A DNA stretch of 64,000 nucleotides, from NCBI RefSeq assembly GCF_003014735.1, contig NZ_PYAX01000008.1, positions 62,001-126,000 of the forward strand, read 5' to 3'. Under the pieces are notes generated by a model. It worked only from the letters and a program-made list of their open reading frames with translations, was not told the origin of the DNA and made no database searches. A program made the position numbers and the translations under genes. How positions within the stretch are numbered: position 1 is the first letter of the stretch; the number at the start of each line of letters is the position of its first letter. This DNA is from Saccharothrix carnea (GTDB lineage: Bacteria; Actinomycetota; Actinomycetes; Mycobacteriales; Pseudonocardiaceae). Shown in pieces: positions 34,619 through 42,510 of this stretch.

Positions 34619-36823
34619 TCACGGGTAGTTGACGACGTACCGCTGCTGCGTGGCCATGTTCGCCGCGCCGCCGATGCCGTTCACCACGTTGTCGATCGTG
34701 CCGACACCGCCGAGCGACACCGTCACCAGGTCGTGCAGCCGCACGCCCGGCCGGTTGGGCACCTCGAACCCGTTGGCCGTGCGGATGCTCGGGTCGGCCT
34801 GGTTGAACGAGTACACGCCCATGCCCCAGCCCTCGTGCGTGGTGACGTGGTCGCCCACCTTGTACCCGGCCCAGCCCAGCTGCGAGCCGTTCATCCACGC
34901 GGCCTGGTTCGGCGGGTCGTACGGCAGCTCGTTCTGGTAGAAGTACGTGCGGCCGCCGTTGCCGTTCCAGATGGTGTTGTACTGCTGGTAGTGCTCGACG
35001 AACAACCCGTACGCGGTCACGTTGTCGCCGTTGACGATCACGCCGTTGCGGCCGGTGTTGGCGGTCCAGCCGGTGGGGCCGGTGCCGTGGTCGGCGCGCC
35101 ACACCCACGTGTGGTCCACGATCACGTTGTCACTGTTGATCTCCAGCGACGTGGTCGCCTTGCCCGCCTGCGGACCACCGACCCGCAGGTACACGTCGTG
35201 CATCGACGTCGGGTTGGTGGCGTGCGAGGCCGACGAGTTCGTCGGGCCGAGCTGCAGCAGCACGGGCGAGTTCTGCACACCGGCGTCGACCAGGAAACCG
35301 GCCAGCTTCACACCGTCCACATCGGACACCGCCATCGCGGCCTTGCCGGTGTCGGGGGAGAGCGTCGCCAAACCGAGGCCGAGCACCACGGTGTCCGGCC
35401 GGGTCACGTTGATCGTGTCGGTCAGGCGGTGCACACCCGGCGTCAGCAGCAGGTGCTTGCCCTGCGCCAGCGCCGCGTTGGTCGTCGACACCGGTGTGCC
35501 CGGCTTGACGATGAAGAAGTCCGCCAACGAGATCGACTGACCGGCGGGCGCACCCGACTCCCAGCTCGTGCCGCGCGAGTTGTGCCGCAGCGCCGGGACG
35601 AACACCTTGTACTCGCCGTTCTCGAAGTACAGGAACGGCTTCTCGCGCACCACCGGCGTGGTGTCGACCGTGGTGTGCGACGGGTTCGGGAAGTGCTGCG
35701 CGGGCGAGCCCGGCGAGCCGACGAACACCATGTTCCACACCGAGCCGTTCCAACCGCCCGCCAGGTTGCTGTTGCGGGTCAGGAACTGCTGCTGCGAACC
35801 GGACACCGTGACGCCGTCGATCTTGCTGTCCACGATCAGGCCGCCGGACGCCCAGCCGTCACCGCCGTTCCACAACTGGACCTGGCCGGACAGGTGCATG
35901 CGCCGGTACGACGCCGCCTGCGACACGGCCCACCGCTCGATCTGGCCGGCGGGCAGGTTGACGAACATGTTCTCGGCCTGCCGCCAGAAGTTCTGCGTGG
36001 CGTTGCCCAGGTTGTTCGGGTTGTCGCCCTGCTGCAACCAGTCCGCCTCGACGCGCACGTGGCCGTTGAGCCGCACGTCGTCCGGGCGCAGGCCGAGGCC
36101 CGCGACCTGGGTGTAGAAGCGGAGGTTGACGTCCGCGTCGTACACGCCCGGCTTGTACAGCACCGCGTACCGCTCGGAGCCGAACTGGTTGGTCTTCATC
36201 TGGGTGGAGATCTGGTCCAGCCGCGACTGCATCGCGGCCCGGTCGTAGCCGGGGCCGTAGATGAGCACGTTCGGACCGAAGTCGGGGTTGCGCGGGTCGG
36301 TCGGCGGGATCACCACACCGCCCGTGGTCTCGGTGTTGACGGCCAGCTCCCACAGTGAGTAGCCGTAGCCGGTGGCGCGCGCCGTGCCGTGCACCCGCAG
36401 GTAACGGCCGGTGCCCGTGACGGTGAGGGTCTGCACGCCACCGGTTCCGGTGGTGGTCGAGTAGACGGTGTTCCAAGTGGACGCGTTGTCGGACAACTGG
36501 ATCTGGAACGCCCGACCGTACGCGGCCTCCCAGTTCAGCGTCACGCGGCACACCGTCTGGCTGGAACCGAGGTCCACCTGGAGCCACTGGGGGTCGGCGA
36601 ACGCGCTGGACCAGCGGGTGCCGGTGTTGCCGTCGACCGCGGCGACGGCAGGGGTGCCGCCGTGCTCGACGGACGACGCCGTCACCGGCCGGTTCAGCGC
36701 GGCGTTGGTCGTGCCGCACTCGGCGGCCTGCGCGGACTGGGTGATCACGGGGCTGAGCACCGCGGCGACGCCGAGTGCCAGCGCGGCGGTCAGGACCCGT
36801 GACAGGGAACGGGGAGAGCTCAT
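34619..36823 (-). CDS. Secreted F5/8-type C (CBM32-like) beta-helix carbohydrate-active protein
   Basis: A 734-residue exported protein. A Sec signal covers 1-~34 (QSAQA|AE). Residues ~36-165 are an F5/8 type C/CBM32 module (LNRPVTASSVEHGGTPAVAAVDGNTGTRWSSAFADPQWLQVDLG). A ~550-residue right-handed beta-helix follows, rich in N/G/V turns (DNVIVDHTWVWRADHG, RNGVIVNGDNVTAYGLFVEHYQQYNTIWNGNGG). Databases often label this architecture 'adenylyl cyclase' or 'coagulation factor 5/8', without biochemical basis. Glycan binding and cleavage is the likely role; no catalytic residues can be assigned. The LacI-type palindrome at -69 and promoter place it in the local sugar regulon. Confidence 0.82.
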   Translation of the reverse strand: MSSPRSLSRVLTAALALGVAAVLSPVITQSAQAAECGTTNAALNRPVTASSVEHGGTPAVAAVDGNTGTRWSSAFADPQWLQVDLGSSQTVCRVTLNWEAAYGRAFQIQLSDNASTWNTVYSTTTGTGGVQTLTVTGTGRYLRVHGTARATGYGYSLWELAVNTETTGGVVIPPTDPRNPDFGPNVLIYGPGYDRAAMQSRLDQISTQMKTNQFGSERYAVLYKPGVYDADVNLRFYTQVAGLGLRPDDVRLNGHVRVEADWLQQGDNPNNLGNATQNFWRQAENMFVNLPAGQIERWAVSQAASYRRMHLSGQVQLWNGGDGWASGGLIVDSKIDGVTVSGSQQQFLTRNSNLAGGWNGSVWNMVFVGSPGSPAQHFPNPSHTTVDTTPVVREKPFLYFENGEYKVFVPALRHNSRGTSWESGAPAGQSISLADFFIVKPGTPVSTTNAALAQGKHLLLTPGVHRLTDTINVTRPDTVVLGLGLATLSPDTGKAAMAVSDVDGVKLAGFLVDAGVQNSPVLLQLGPTNSSASHATNPTSMHDVYLRVGGPQAGKATTSLEINSDNVIVDHTWVWRADHGTGPTGWTANTGRNGVIVNGDNVTAYGLFVEHYQQYNTIWNGNGGRTYFYQNELPYDPPNQAAWMNGSQLGWAGYKVGDHVTTHEGWGMGVYSFNQADPSIRTANGFEVPNRPGVRLHDLVTVSLGGVGTIDNVVNGIGGAANMATQQRYVVNYP

Positions 36824-36868
36824 GGTCCTACCTGACGAGGTAAGGGGCGCGAGAAGGCCCGGAGCTGT

Positions 36869-36888
36869 GCCTCCGTGGCACCGGAGGC
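36869..36888 (-). promoter_or_regulatory. Leader hairpin
   Basis: GCCTCCG/CGGAGGC with a 6-nt loop in the 5' leader of the beta-helix gene, between the operator and the start. It could stabilise the transcript; function unproven. Confidence 0.3.
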
Positions 36889-36891
36889 GCT

Positions 36892-36907
36892 GAGAGAGCG
36901 CTCTCTC
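36892..36907. promoter_or_regulatory. LacI-type operator 1
   Basis: A perfect 16-bp palindrome GAGAGAGCGCTCTCTC centred on AGCGCT, 69 nt before the beta-helix gene start and 2 nt after its predicted -10. Confidence 0.8.
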
Positions 36908-36909
36908 GG

Positions 36910-36939
36910 AGCGTAACGTCGATGTTGCGGAAACGTCAA
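36910..36939 (-). promoter_or_regulatory. Promoter of beta-helix gene
   Basis: On the minus strand TTGACG (36939-36934), an 18-nt spacer and TACGCT (36915-36910). The operator begins 2 nt after the -10, so a bound repressor would block the start of transcription. Confidence 0.6.
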
Positions 36940-36972
36940 CGACGGTTCAGGCGCGGGTTCCGGGCCAGGTCT

Positions 36973-38016
36973 CTAGGCGGAGTCCCGCAACACCAGTTCC
37001 GGCTCGAAGATGACGGACTTCGGGCGCAGTCCCGGTTCCTCGACGTGGTCCAGCAACAACCGGGACATCCCGGCCGCCATGTCCTCCACCGGTTGCCGCA
37101 CCGTCGTCAGCCGCGGGCGGCAGGACAGTGCCGGACTGCTGTCGTCGAAGCCCATGAGGGCCACGTCGTCCGGCACGCGCCGGCCGTGCTTGTGCAGCAC
37201 CAGCAACGCGCCCTGCGCCATCAGGTCGTTGGCCGCGAACACGCCGTCGATGCCGGGGTGCTCGGCCAGCAGCCGTTCCATCGCGGCCTCGCCGCTGCCC
37301 GACGTGAACCCGCCCTCGGCGATCGGCACGTACGGGAAACCGTGCCGCGCCATGGCCTCGCGGAACCCGGTCAGCCGGTCCTGCGACGCGGGCACGTCCA
37401 GCGGGCCGGTGATCGTGGCGACCTGCGTGCAGCCACGGTGCACCAGGTGGTCGGCGGCGAGCCTGGCCCCCGCCTGGTGGTCGAGGTCGACGTAGCTGAT
37501 CGGCACCGGTCGGGCGGGCCGCGCGAACAGCACGGCGGGCAGCTTCGCCTCCACCAGCCGGGCGGGCAGCGGGTCCTCGGCGTGCGTGGAGACGAGCAGG
37601 GCGCCGTCCGCGCTGCCCTGGCGCAGGAACGCCAGCACGTCCTCCCGGGCCGGTTCGGTGTCGGCCACCATCAGCACCGGGTGCACGCCGCGGGTGCGCA
37701 GGAAGCCCAGCACACCGCTGGCCACCCGGCCGAAGAACGGGTCGGCGAACACGCGGGCGGCGAACGCGTCCTCCTCGCCCGGGTCACCCGCGCCGGACAC
37801 CACCAGCGCGACCGTCCCGGCCCTCTTGGTCACCAGGGAGCGCGCCGCGCGGTTGGGCGCGTACCCGGTCTTGTCGACGGCCGCGCGCACGACTTCCTGG
37901 ATCTTGCGGTCGACGTTGCGGGTGCCGTTGATGACGCGGGAGACGGTGGCGCGGGACACGCCGGCGACCCGCGCCACGTCTTCCAACGTCGGCGGGGTCG
38001 TCGGCGGTCTGCTCAT
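36973..38016 (-). CDS. LacI-family transcriptional repressor of the glycan regulon
   Basis: A 347-residue repressor. The HTH and hinge read LEDVARVAGVSRATVSRVINGTRNVDRKIQEVVRAAVDKTGYAPNRAARSLVTKR; the rest is a periplasmic-binding-like sugar sensor (FFGRVASGVLGFLRTRGV, GVFAANDLMAQGALLVL, GFDDSSPALSCRPRLTTVRQP). ATG 38016 is chosen because the longer frame to 38061 would translate the operator. A palindrome 21 nt upstream implies autoregulation. The same palindrome precedes four other genes in this island, so this protein is the natural candidate regulator. It lies 150 nt from the beta-helix gene in the same direction. Confidence 0.93.
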   Translation of the reverse strand: MSRPPTTPPTLEDVARVAGVSRATVSRVINGTRNVDRKIQEVVRAAVDKTGYAPNRAARSLVTKRAGTVALVVSGAGDPGEEDAFAARVFADPFFGRVASGVLGFLRTRGVHPVLMVADTEPAREDVLAFLRQGSADGALLVSTHAEDPLPARLVEAKLPAVLFARPARPVPISYVDLDHQAGARLAADHLVHRGCTQVATITGPLDVPASQDRLTGFREAMARHGFPYVPIAEGGFTSGSGEAAMERLLAEHPGIDGVFAANDLMAQGALLVLHKHGRRVPDDVALMGFDDSSPALSCRPRLTTVRQPVEDMAAGMSRLLLDHVEEPGLRPKSVIFEPELVLRDSA

Positions 38017-38036
38017 GCCGCCATTCTGCCATGCCC

Positions 38037-38050
38037 GGAGAGCGCTCTCC
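38037..38050. promoter_or_regulatory. LacI-type operator 2 (autoregulatory)
   Basis: A perfect 14-bp palindrome GGAGAGCGCTCTCC between 21 and 34 nt upstream of the lacI start. No TTGACA-type promoter is visible next to it, unlike the other sites. Confidence 0.8.
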
Positions 38051-38062
38051 TCTTCTTTCACC

Positions 38063-38211
38063 GCGTGTCCTACCTCCCGAACGCGCGAGTCGAACGTTCA
38101 GGACCCGTGAGTTCAACACTCAGGCGCGAGAGTCGTACGTTCAGGGCGCGAGAGTCCAACGTTGGGAGGGTGAGAGTCCTACGTTGGGGAAGGGTGAGTT
38201 CAACGTTCAGG
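38063..38211. repeat. 22-bp tandem repeat array A (7 units)
   Basis: Units begin at 38063, 38083, 38105, 38124, 38146, 38168 and 38190. Five are exactly 22 nt, one is 19 and the first, variant unit is 20. The consensus is about gcgcGAGAGTCCAACGTTCAGG, with AACGTT or TACGTT conserved in the middle; the first unit instead reads gcgTGTCCTACCTCCCGAAC. There are no spacers between units. The same family occurs inverted as array B at 40962-41090. Confidence 0.85.
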
Positions 38212-38407
38212 GTGGTTGGGTCCGGCTCGATTTGACATGGGGCCCCTTACGGGTACTCCAGGCAGGCCAAAGCCGGGCAGGCCTGGCGGATGAAGCGCCC
38301 GCCAAGCCTGTCCGGCTTCGACCAGCCTGAAGCATTCGAACCCCAGGTAAAATCGGGCCTCTGCGGTTGGTTGCGCGCCCGTTGGGGTGTCGCTGGGCTG
38401 GGTGAAT
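38212..38407. other. Non-coding part of lacI-GH3 intergenic region
   Basis: No gene is supported in 38017-38528. This middle part holds a large hairpin at 38270-38318 and otherwise unremarkable text. The whole 512-nt gap is divided among an operator, array A, the hairpin and copy B of the dispersed element. Confidence 0.5.
38270..38318. repeat. Large imperfect hairpin
   Basis: Arms 38270-38289 and 38299-38318 pair over 20 bp with one G-T and one C-A mismatch and a 9-nt loop (AAGCCGGGCAGG-type arm). It could terminate transcription arriving from the GH3 gene, ~210 nt downstream of its stop, or be an interspersed palindromic element. Confidence 0.6.
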
Positions 38408-38469
38408 AGTGCAACCTTTGACAACCCGAATCGCATTTCTCACGTTAGCCGGAGAAAACGGCCGGCCCG
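38400..38469 (-). repeat. Dispersed ~62-70-bp intergenic element, copy B
   Basis: Reverse-complement copy of 15169-15238: 62 bases at 38408-38469 match with three differences, and the flanking eight with two more. It lies 59 nt beyond the stop of the minus-strand GH3 gene and reads away from that gene, the same arrangement as copy A. Confidence 0.85.
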
Positions 38470-38528
38470 GCGGCGGGGAGGCGTGGGCAGGTGGGGTTGG
38501 GGTGGTTGTGCGGGGGTTTTGTGGTGGG

Positions 38529-40889
38529 TCAGTGGTGGATGGTTAGTGGGGTGTTGGCGGATGATGGGCCGATCAGCAGGGTGAACTGGCCGGGCTCGGT
38601 GGTCCAGCCGTCCGGGGTCCAGTGCTGGTAGGCCCGGGCGGGCACGGGGATGTGCACGTCGGTGGTTTGGCCCGGGTCGGCGGATGCGATGGCCCAGGCG
38701 GCGAGCCAGCGTGCGGGACGTTCGACGGTGCTGTCCGGGCGGGTCACGTAGACCTGCACGACCTCGCGGCCGGGGCGGGGGCCGGTGTTGCGGATGCGGA
38801 CTCGGACGCCGGAGGTGGTGGGGGTGGCGTCCTCGTAGGTCCAGGTCGTGTAGCCCAGGCCGTGGCCGAGCCAGTAGGCCGGGCGGGTGGTGGAGCGGTG
38901 CCAGGCGCGGTAGCCGAGGTGGAGGCCCTCGTCGTAGCGCAGGACGCCGTGGTCGGGTAGGACGTTCGACACGGGCAGGTCGCGTTGGGTCGCCGGCCAG
39001 GTGGTGGGGAGGCGGCCGCCCGGTTCGCGGAGGCCGAAGAGGACGTCGGCCAGGCCGTGGCCGGCCTCTTGGCCGGGGAACCAGGTCAGCAGGACGGCGG
39101 ACACCTCGTCGCGCCACGGCAGCTCGACCGGGCCGCCGGAGTTGACCACGACCACCGTGCGGTCGTTCACGGCGCGGACCGCGCGCACCAGTTCGTCCTG
39201 GCGTCCCGGCAGGGCCAGGGACGTGCGGTCGAAGCCCTCGCTCTCGATCTCGTCGGTGGTGCCGACCACGACCACGGCGACGTCGCTCGCGCGGGCCAGG
39301 TCGACGGCGTGGGCCAGTTCGTCGGCGTCGCTCAGGCGGGGTGGGTCGGCCGCGAGGACGGTCGCGGTGCCGGTGTGTTCGCGCAGTTCACGGCGGGCCA
39401 CGAGGTCGACGGTGGTGCCCGCGGTGAGGTGTGCGGTGGCCTGGCGGTACGGCGGGGTCAGGTGGATGACGGCCGGGTCGTCGGTGTCGAGGGGGACGTC
39501 GGAGTCCACCAGGCGCTCGCCGTCGACGTCGAGGGTGAGGCGGCCGAAGCCGGCGACGGAGATGGTCCACTCGCCGGTCACGTCCACCGCGAGCCCGCCG
39601 TGGATCTCGACCGTGTGCGCACCCTCGACCAGCGGCACCTCCAGGATGCGGCCGAGCAAGCGGTGTTCGGTGGTCAGTTCGGTTCCCTCGGCGTCGAGCA
39701 GGCGGACCAGCACGCCGGGTTCGTCGTGGTGCGGGTGCCGGGCGTTGGCGGTGGTGAGCGGTGAGGGGCGGTTCTGCAGCCGGACGCCCGCGGTGTGCAC
39801 GACGTCGGCGACCTCCTCGATGCCGTCCAGGAACGACACGACCGACTCGGGGTAGACCCCCGCGCTGCCACCGCCCTGGATGCGGGCGGTAGCAGCGTTG
39901 GGACCGAGGACGGCGACCTTCACGCCGGGGGACAGCGGAAGGGTGCCGTCGTTGCGCAGCAGCACGGTGCTCGCCGCGACCGCCTCGCGCAGCAGGTCGT
40001 GCGGCGCGGTGACCTCGGGTTTCGGGGGTGTCGAGCCGTTGAGCGCGCCGACCCTGGAAGCCAGTCGGAGGAGACGTTCGAGCTTGCGGTCCAGGGCGCT
40101 CTCGGGCACCTCGCCGTTCTCGACGGCGGCGACCAGGTCGTTCCACGGGCTCTCCGGGCCGGGCATGGCGAGGTCCTGGGCGGCGTTCGCGGACGGCGCG
40201 GTGGAGCGGACCGCGCCCCAGTCGGAGACGACCAGGCCGTCGAAGCCCCAGGAACCCTTGAGCGGCTCGGCCAGCAGCGGGCTCTCCGACATGGTGGTGC
40301 CGTTGACGCCGTTGTAGGCCGACATCACCACCCACACGCCCGCCTCGACCGCGGCCTCGAACGGGGCCAGGTAGACCTCGTGCAACGTCCGCTCGTCCAC
40401 GTCGGCGTCGAGCGTCATGCGTTCGGTCTCGGAGTCGTTGGCCACGTAGTGCTTGGCGGTGGCCGCCACCCCGCCGCTCTGCACGCCGGTGATGTAGGCG
40501 GCGCCGATGCGCGCGGTGAGCACGGGGTCTTCGGAGTAGCACTCGAAGTGCCGTCCGGCGAACGGTGACCGGTGCAGGTTGAGCGTGGGTGCGAGCAGCA
40601 CGTCGACGCCCTTGCGGCGTGCCTCGGACGCCAGCAGCACGCCGAGCCGTCGCACCAGGTCGACGTCCCAGGTGGCGGCCAGCGCGGTGGGGGAGGGGAG
40701 CGCCAGGGACGTGCTGCGTTCGTCCCAGCCCTGGCCGCGCACCCCGATCGGCCCGTCCGACACCACGATCGACCGCAGCCCGATGTCCGGCTCGTCGTGC
40801 GTCCGCCAGCCGGTGGCCCCGGTCAGCAGCCGCACCTTGCGCGCCACGTCCAACTTGCCGACCAGCTGGTCGAAGTCGGGCTCGTCCAC
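38529..40889 (-). CDS. Glycoside hydrolase family 3 beta-glucosidase-type enzyme
   Basis: A 786-residue intracellular enzyme without signal peptide. The (beta/alpha)8 domain shows DGPIGVRG, GRHFECYSEDP, the AKHYVAND block (Lys146-His147) and the nucleophile Asp223 in GLVVSDWGAV. The alpha/beta sandwich (STVLLRNDGTLPL) is interrupted by a ~150-residue PA14-like insert (VRLLDAEGTEL...). A C-terminal fibronectin III-like domain (GREVVQVYVTRPDS) completes the usual GH3 plan. GTG 40889 has AAGGGGTGG nearby. An operator and TTGACA promoter lie directly upstream. It should cleave glucosides or xylosides imported by the transporter; exact substrate unknown. Confidence 0.92.
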   Translation of the reverse strand: MDEPDFDQLVGKLDVARKVRLLTGATGWRTHDEPDIGLRSIVVSDGPIGVRGQGWDERSTSLALPSPTALAATWDVDLVRRLGVLLASEARRKGVDVLLAPTLNLHRSPFAGRHFECYSEDPVLTARIGAAYITGVQSGGVAATAKHYVANDSETERMTLDADVDERTLHEVYLAPFEAAVEAGVWVVMSAYNGVNGTTMSESPLLAEPLKGSWGFDGLVVSDWGAVRSTAPSANAAQDLAMPGPESPWNDLVAAVENGEVPESALDRKLERLLRLASRVGALNGSTPPKPEVTAPHDLLREAVAASTVLLRNDGTLPLSPGVKVAVLGPNAATARIQGGGSAGVYPESVVSFLDGIEEVADVVHTAGVRLQNRPSPLTTANARHPHHDEPGVLVRLLDAEGTELTTEHRLLGRILEVPLVEGAHTVEIHGGLAVDVTGEWTISVAGFGRLTLDVDGERLVDSDVPLDTDDPAVIHLTPPYRQATAHLTAGTTVDLVARRELREHTGTATVLAADPPRLSDADELAHAVDLARASDVAVVVVGTTDEIESEGFDRTSLALPGRQDELVRAVRAVNDRTVVVVNSGGPVELPWRDEVSAVLLTWFPGQEAGHGLADVLFGLREPGGRLPTTWPATQRDLPVSNVLPDHGVLRYDEGLHLGYRAWHRSTTRPAYWLGHGLGYTTWTYEDATPTTSGVRVRIRNTGPRPGREVVQVYVTRPDSTVERPARWLAAWAIASADPGQTTDVHIPVPARAYQHWTPDGWTTEPGQFTLLIGPSSANTPLTIHH

Positions 40890-40907
40890 GCCACCACCCC
40901 TTGCCTC

Positions 40908-40921
40908 GGAGAGCGCTCTCC
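40908..40921. promoter_or_regulatory. LacI-type operator 3
   Basis: A perfect 14-bp palindrome GGAGAGCGCTCTCC, 19-32 nt upstream of the GH3 start and 5 nt after its predicted -10. Confidence 0.8.
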
Positions 40922-40926
40922 CGCTC

Positions 40927-40956
40927 AGCGTCGGCCCATCCGGCCCGCCGTGTCAA
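40927..40956 (-). promoter_or_regulatory. Promoter of GH3 gene
   Basis: Minus strand TTGACA (40956-40951), an 18-nt spacer and GACGCT (40932-40927). The -35 is adjacent to repeat array B. Confidence 0.55.
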
Positions 40957-40961
40957 CCACT

Positions 40962-41090
40962 CCGAGTGTTCAACTCACGCGTTCTGAGCGTTGGACTCAC
41001 GGGTTCTGAGCGTTGGACTCTCGCGTTCTGAGCGTTGGACTCTCGCGGTCGGGAGGTAGGACACGCGTGACGGGAAGGTAGGACACGCGG
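40962..41090. repeat. 22-bp tandem repeat array B (6 units)
   Basis: Three exact consecutive 22-nt units, 40981-41002, 41003-41024 and 41025-41046 (GTTCTGAGCGTTGGACTC plus CACGG or TCGC), are flanked by a partial unit (40962-40980) and two variant units with GGTAGGACACGCG (41047-41090). Their reverse complement GCGAGAGTCCAACGCTCAG matches array A. The variant units match the first unit of array A (GTGTCCTACCTCCCG). Confidence 0.88.
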
Positions 41091-41097
41091 GAGGTGG

Positions 41098-42324
41098 TCA
41101 GGCGATGTCGGCGCGGGAGGCCGGTTTGCGGGGGTCGGCGGCGCGGTCGAGGAGGGCGGCGACGGGCAGGGTGGCGGCGCCCACGGCGACGGCGTCCGGG
41201 CCCAGGCGGCCCAGTTCGATCGAGATCTGCTCGTACGGGTGCCGCAGGGCGTGGGCGCGGGTGGCGGCGACGATCCGGTCCAGCTGGTGGGCGCCCAGCG
41301 CGAGGCCCGCCCAGCCGCCGAGCACGATCCGCTCCGGGTTGAACAGGTTCACCAGGTTCGCGATGCCCGCGCCCAGGTACCCGGCGGTCTCCTCCAGCAC
41401 GCGGGCGGCGGTCTTCGAGCGGGGTGCGGCGTCGATCAGCGCGGCCACCGTCGACTGCTCGTCACCGCCGGGCAGCTCACGTCCACGGGCCTTGCGGTAG
41501 CGGTCGAGGATGCCCTCGGCGCCCACGTACGCCTCCAGGCAGCCGAGAGCACCGCAGCGGCACGGCCGACCGCCGTACACGATGGTCGTGTGCCCCCACT
41601 CGCCCGCCGAGCTGGTGGCACCCCGGTACACGCCGCCATCGGTCACGACCGCCGCGCCGACACCGGACCCGATGAGGGCTATCACCACGTGCCGCGCGCC
41701 ACGCCCGGCACCGAACCACATCTCGGCCTGGCCCTGCGTCTTCGCCCCGTTCTCCACGTACAACGGCCACGCGGACTCCGACGCCGCGGCGACCAGCTCC
41801 TCCAGCCGCACGCCGTCCCACCCGATGGTCGGCGCGTGCACGACCGCGGTCGCGCCTTGTTCGACCGTCCCCGGCACGCCGATCCCGACGCCGAGCACGG
41901 TCGACGCGGCAACCCCGGCCGAAGCGACCACGTCGCGCACGGCCGAAGCGATCAACGACGCCACCGCGGCGGGCGACGACGGCGACAGCGCGTGGTCGAA
42001 CGCGGCCAGCTGGGTCAGCGTCAGGTCGAACAGCTCGACCTTGATCCCGGTCTCGCCCACGTCGACCCCGATGACGTGCCCGAACGCCGGGTTGACGCGC
42101 AGCAGCACCCGTGGCCGGCCGCCGTCCGAGTCGACCGAGCCCGCCTCGACCACGAGCCCGTCGTCGACCAGCTCGCCGGTCACGTTCGACACCGTCGCCG
42201 CCGACAGCCCGGACAGCCGGGACAGCTCGTACCTGCTCAAAGGCCCGTCGAAGAACAGCGTCGACAGCAGCGTCGACCGGTTCTGCCGACGCAGGTCGCG
42301 GACGGTGGTGCGCTTCGGTGCCAC
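41098..42324 (-). CDS. ROK-family transcriptional regulator
   Basis: A 408-residue repressor/kinase-like protein. Residues ~1-75 are a MarR-like winged HTH (RQNRSTLLSTLFFDGPLSRYELSRLSGLSAATVSNVTGELVDDGLV). The ROK domain begins at GHVIGVDVGETGIKVELFDL. The zinc-binding ROK motif is CRCGALGCLEAYVG. The nucleotide-binding site is degenerate in ways typical of regulators. GTG 42324 is used. The gene diverges from the ABC transporter operon, and the A/T-rich inverted repeat between them is a likely operator. It probably represses the transporter until a sugar is bound. Confidence 0.92.
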   Translation of the reverse strand: MAPKRTTVRDLRRQNRSTLLSTLFFDGPLSRYELSRLSGLSAATVSNVTGELVDDGLVVEAGSVDSDGGRPRVLLRVNPAFGHVIGVDVGETGIKVELFDLTLTQLAAFDHALSPSSPAAVASLIASAVRDVVASAGVAASTVLGVGIGVPGTVEQGATAVVHAPTIGWDGVRLEELVAAASESAWPLYVENGAKTQGQAEMWFGAGRGARHVVIALIGSGVGAAVVTDGGVYRGATSSAGEWGHTTIVYGGRPCRCGALGCLEAYVGAEGILDRYRKARGRELPGGDEQSTVAALIDAAPRSKTAARVLEETAGYLGAGIANLVNLFNPERIVLGGWAGLALGAHQLDRIVAATRAHALRHPYEQISIELGRLGPDAVAVGAATLPVAALLDRAADPRKPASRADIA

Positions 42325-42334
42325 GCCACGGACC

Positions 42335-42363
42335 TTAGTTTGCGACTTAAAATTAGTCTAAGT
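42335..42363. promoter_or_regulatory. Putative ROK-regulator operator
   Basis: ACTTA (42345-42349) and TAAGT (42359-42363) form an inverted repeat in a strikingly A/T-rich island, with TTAGT repeated directly at 42335 and 42354. It lies between the divergent rok and transporter genes, where a ROK repressor would be expected to bind. Confidence 0.5.
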
Positions 42364-42380
42364 TTGTAACCTGTTCGTGA

Positions 42381-42410
42381 TTGACGTGACTTGGCTCACC
42401 GGGGTTGAGT
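42381..42410 (+). promoter_or_regulatory. Possible promoter of ABC transporter operon
   Basis: TTGACG (42381-42386), an 18-nt spacer and TTGAGT (42405-42410), 100 nt before the lipoprotein start. A short CGAGCGCTCG palindrome (42473-42482) with the LacI-type AGCGCT core follows in the leader but is weaker than the five full operators. Confidence 0.4.
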
Positions 42411-42510
42411 CTGCAACGACACGAGGACGCGTCCAGCGTCCCAGCCGCGATGGCACCCGCGGCCCGCACTCACGAGCGCTCGCCCTTCACCAGCCCGACA
42501 AGGAGAACCC

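Noticed and set aside
38063..38211. CRISPR-like array
   Set aside because: Units are contiguous with no unique spacers, are degenerate, and no cas genes are near; this applies to the array at 40962-41090 too.
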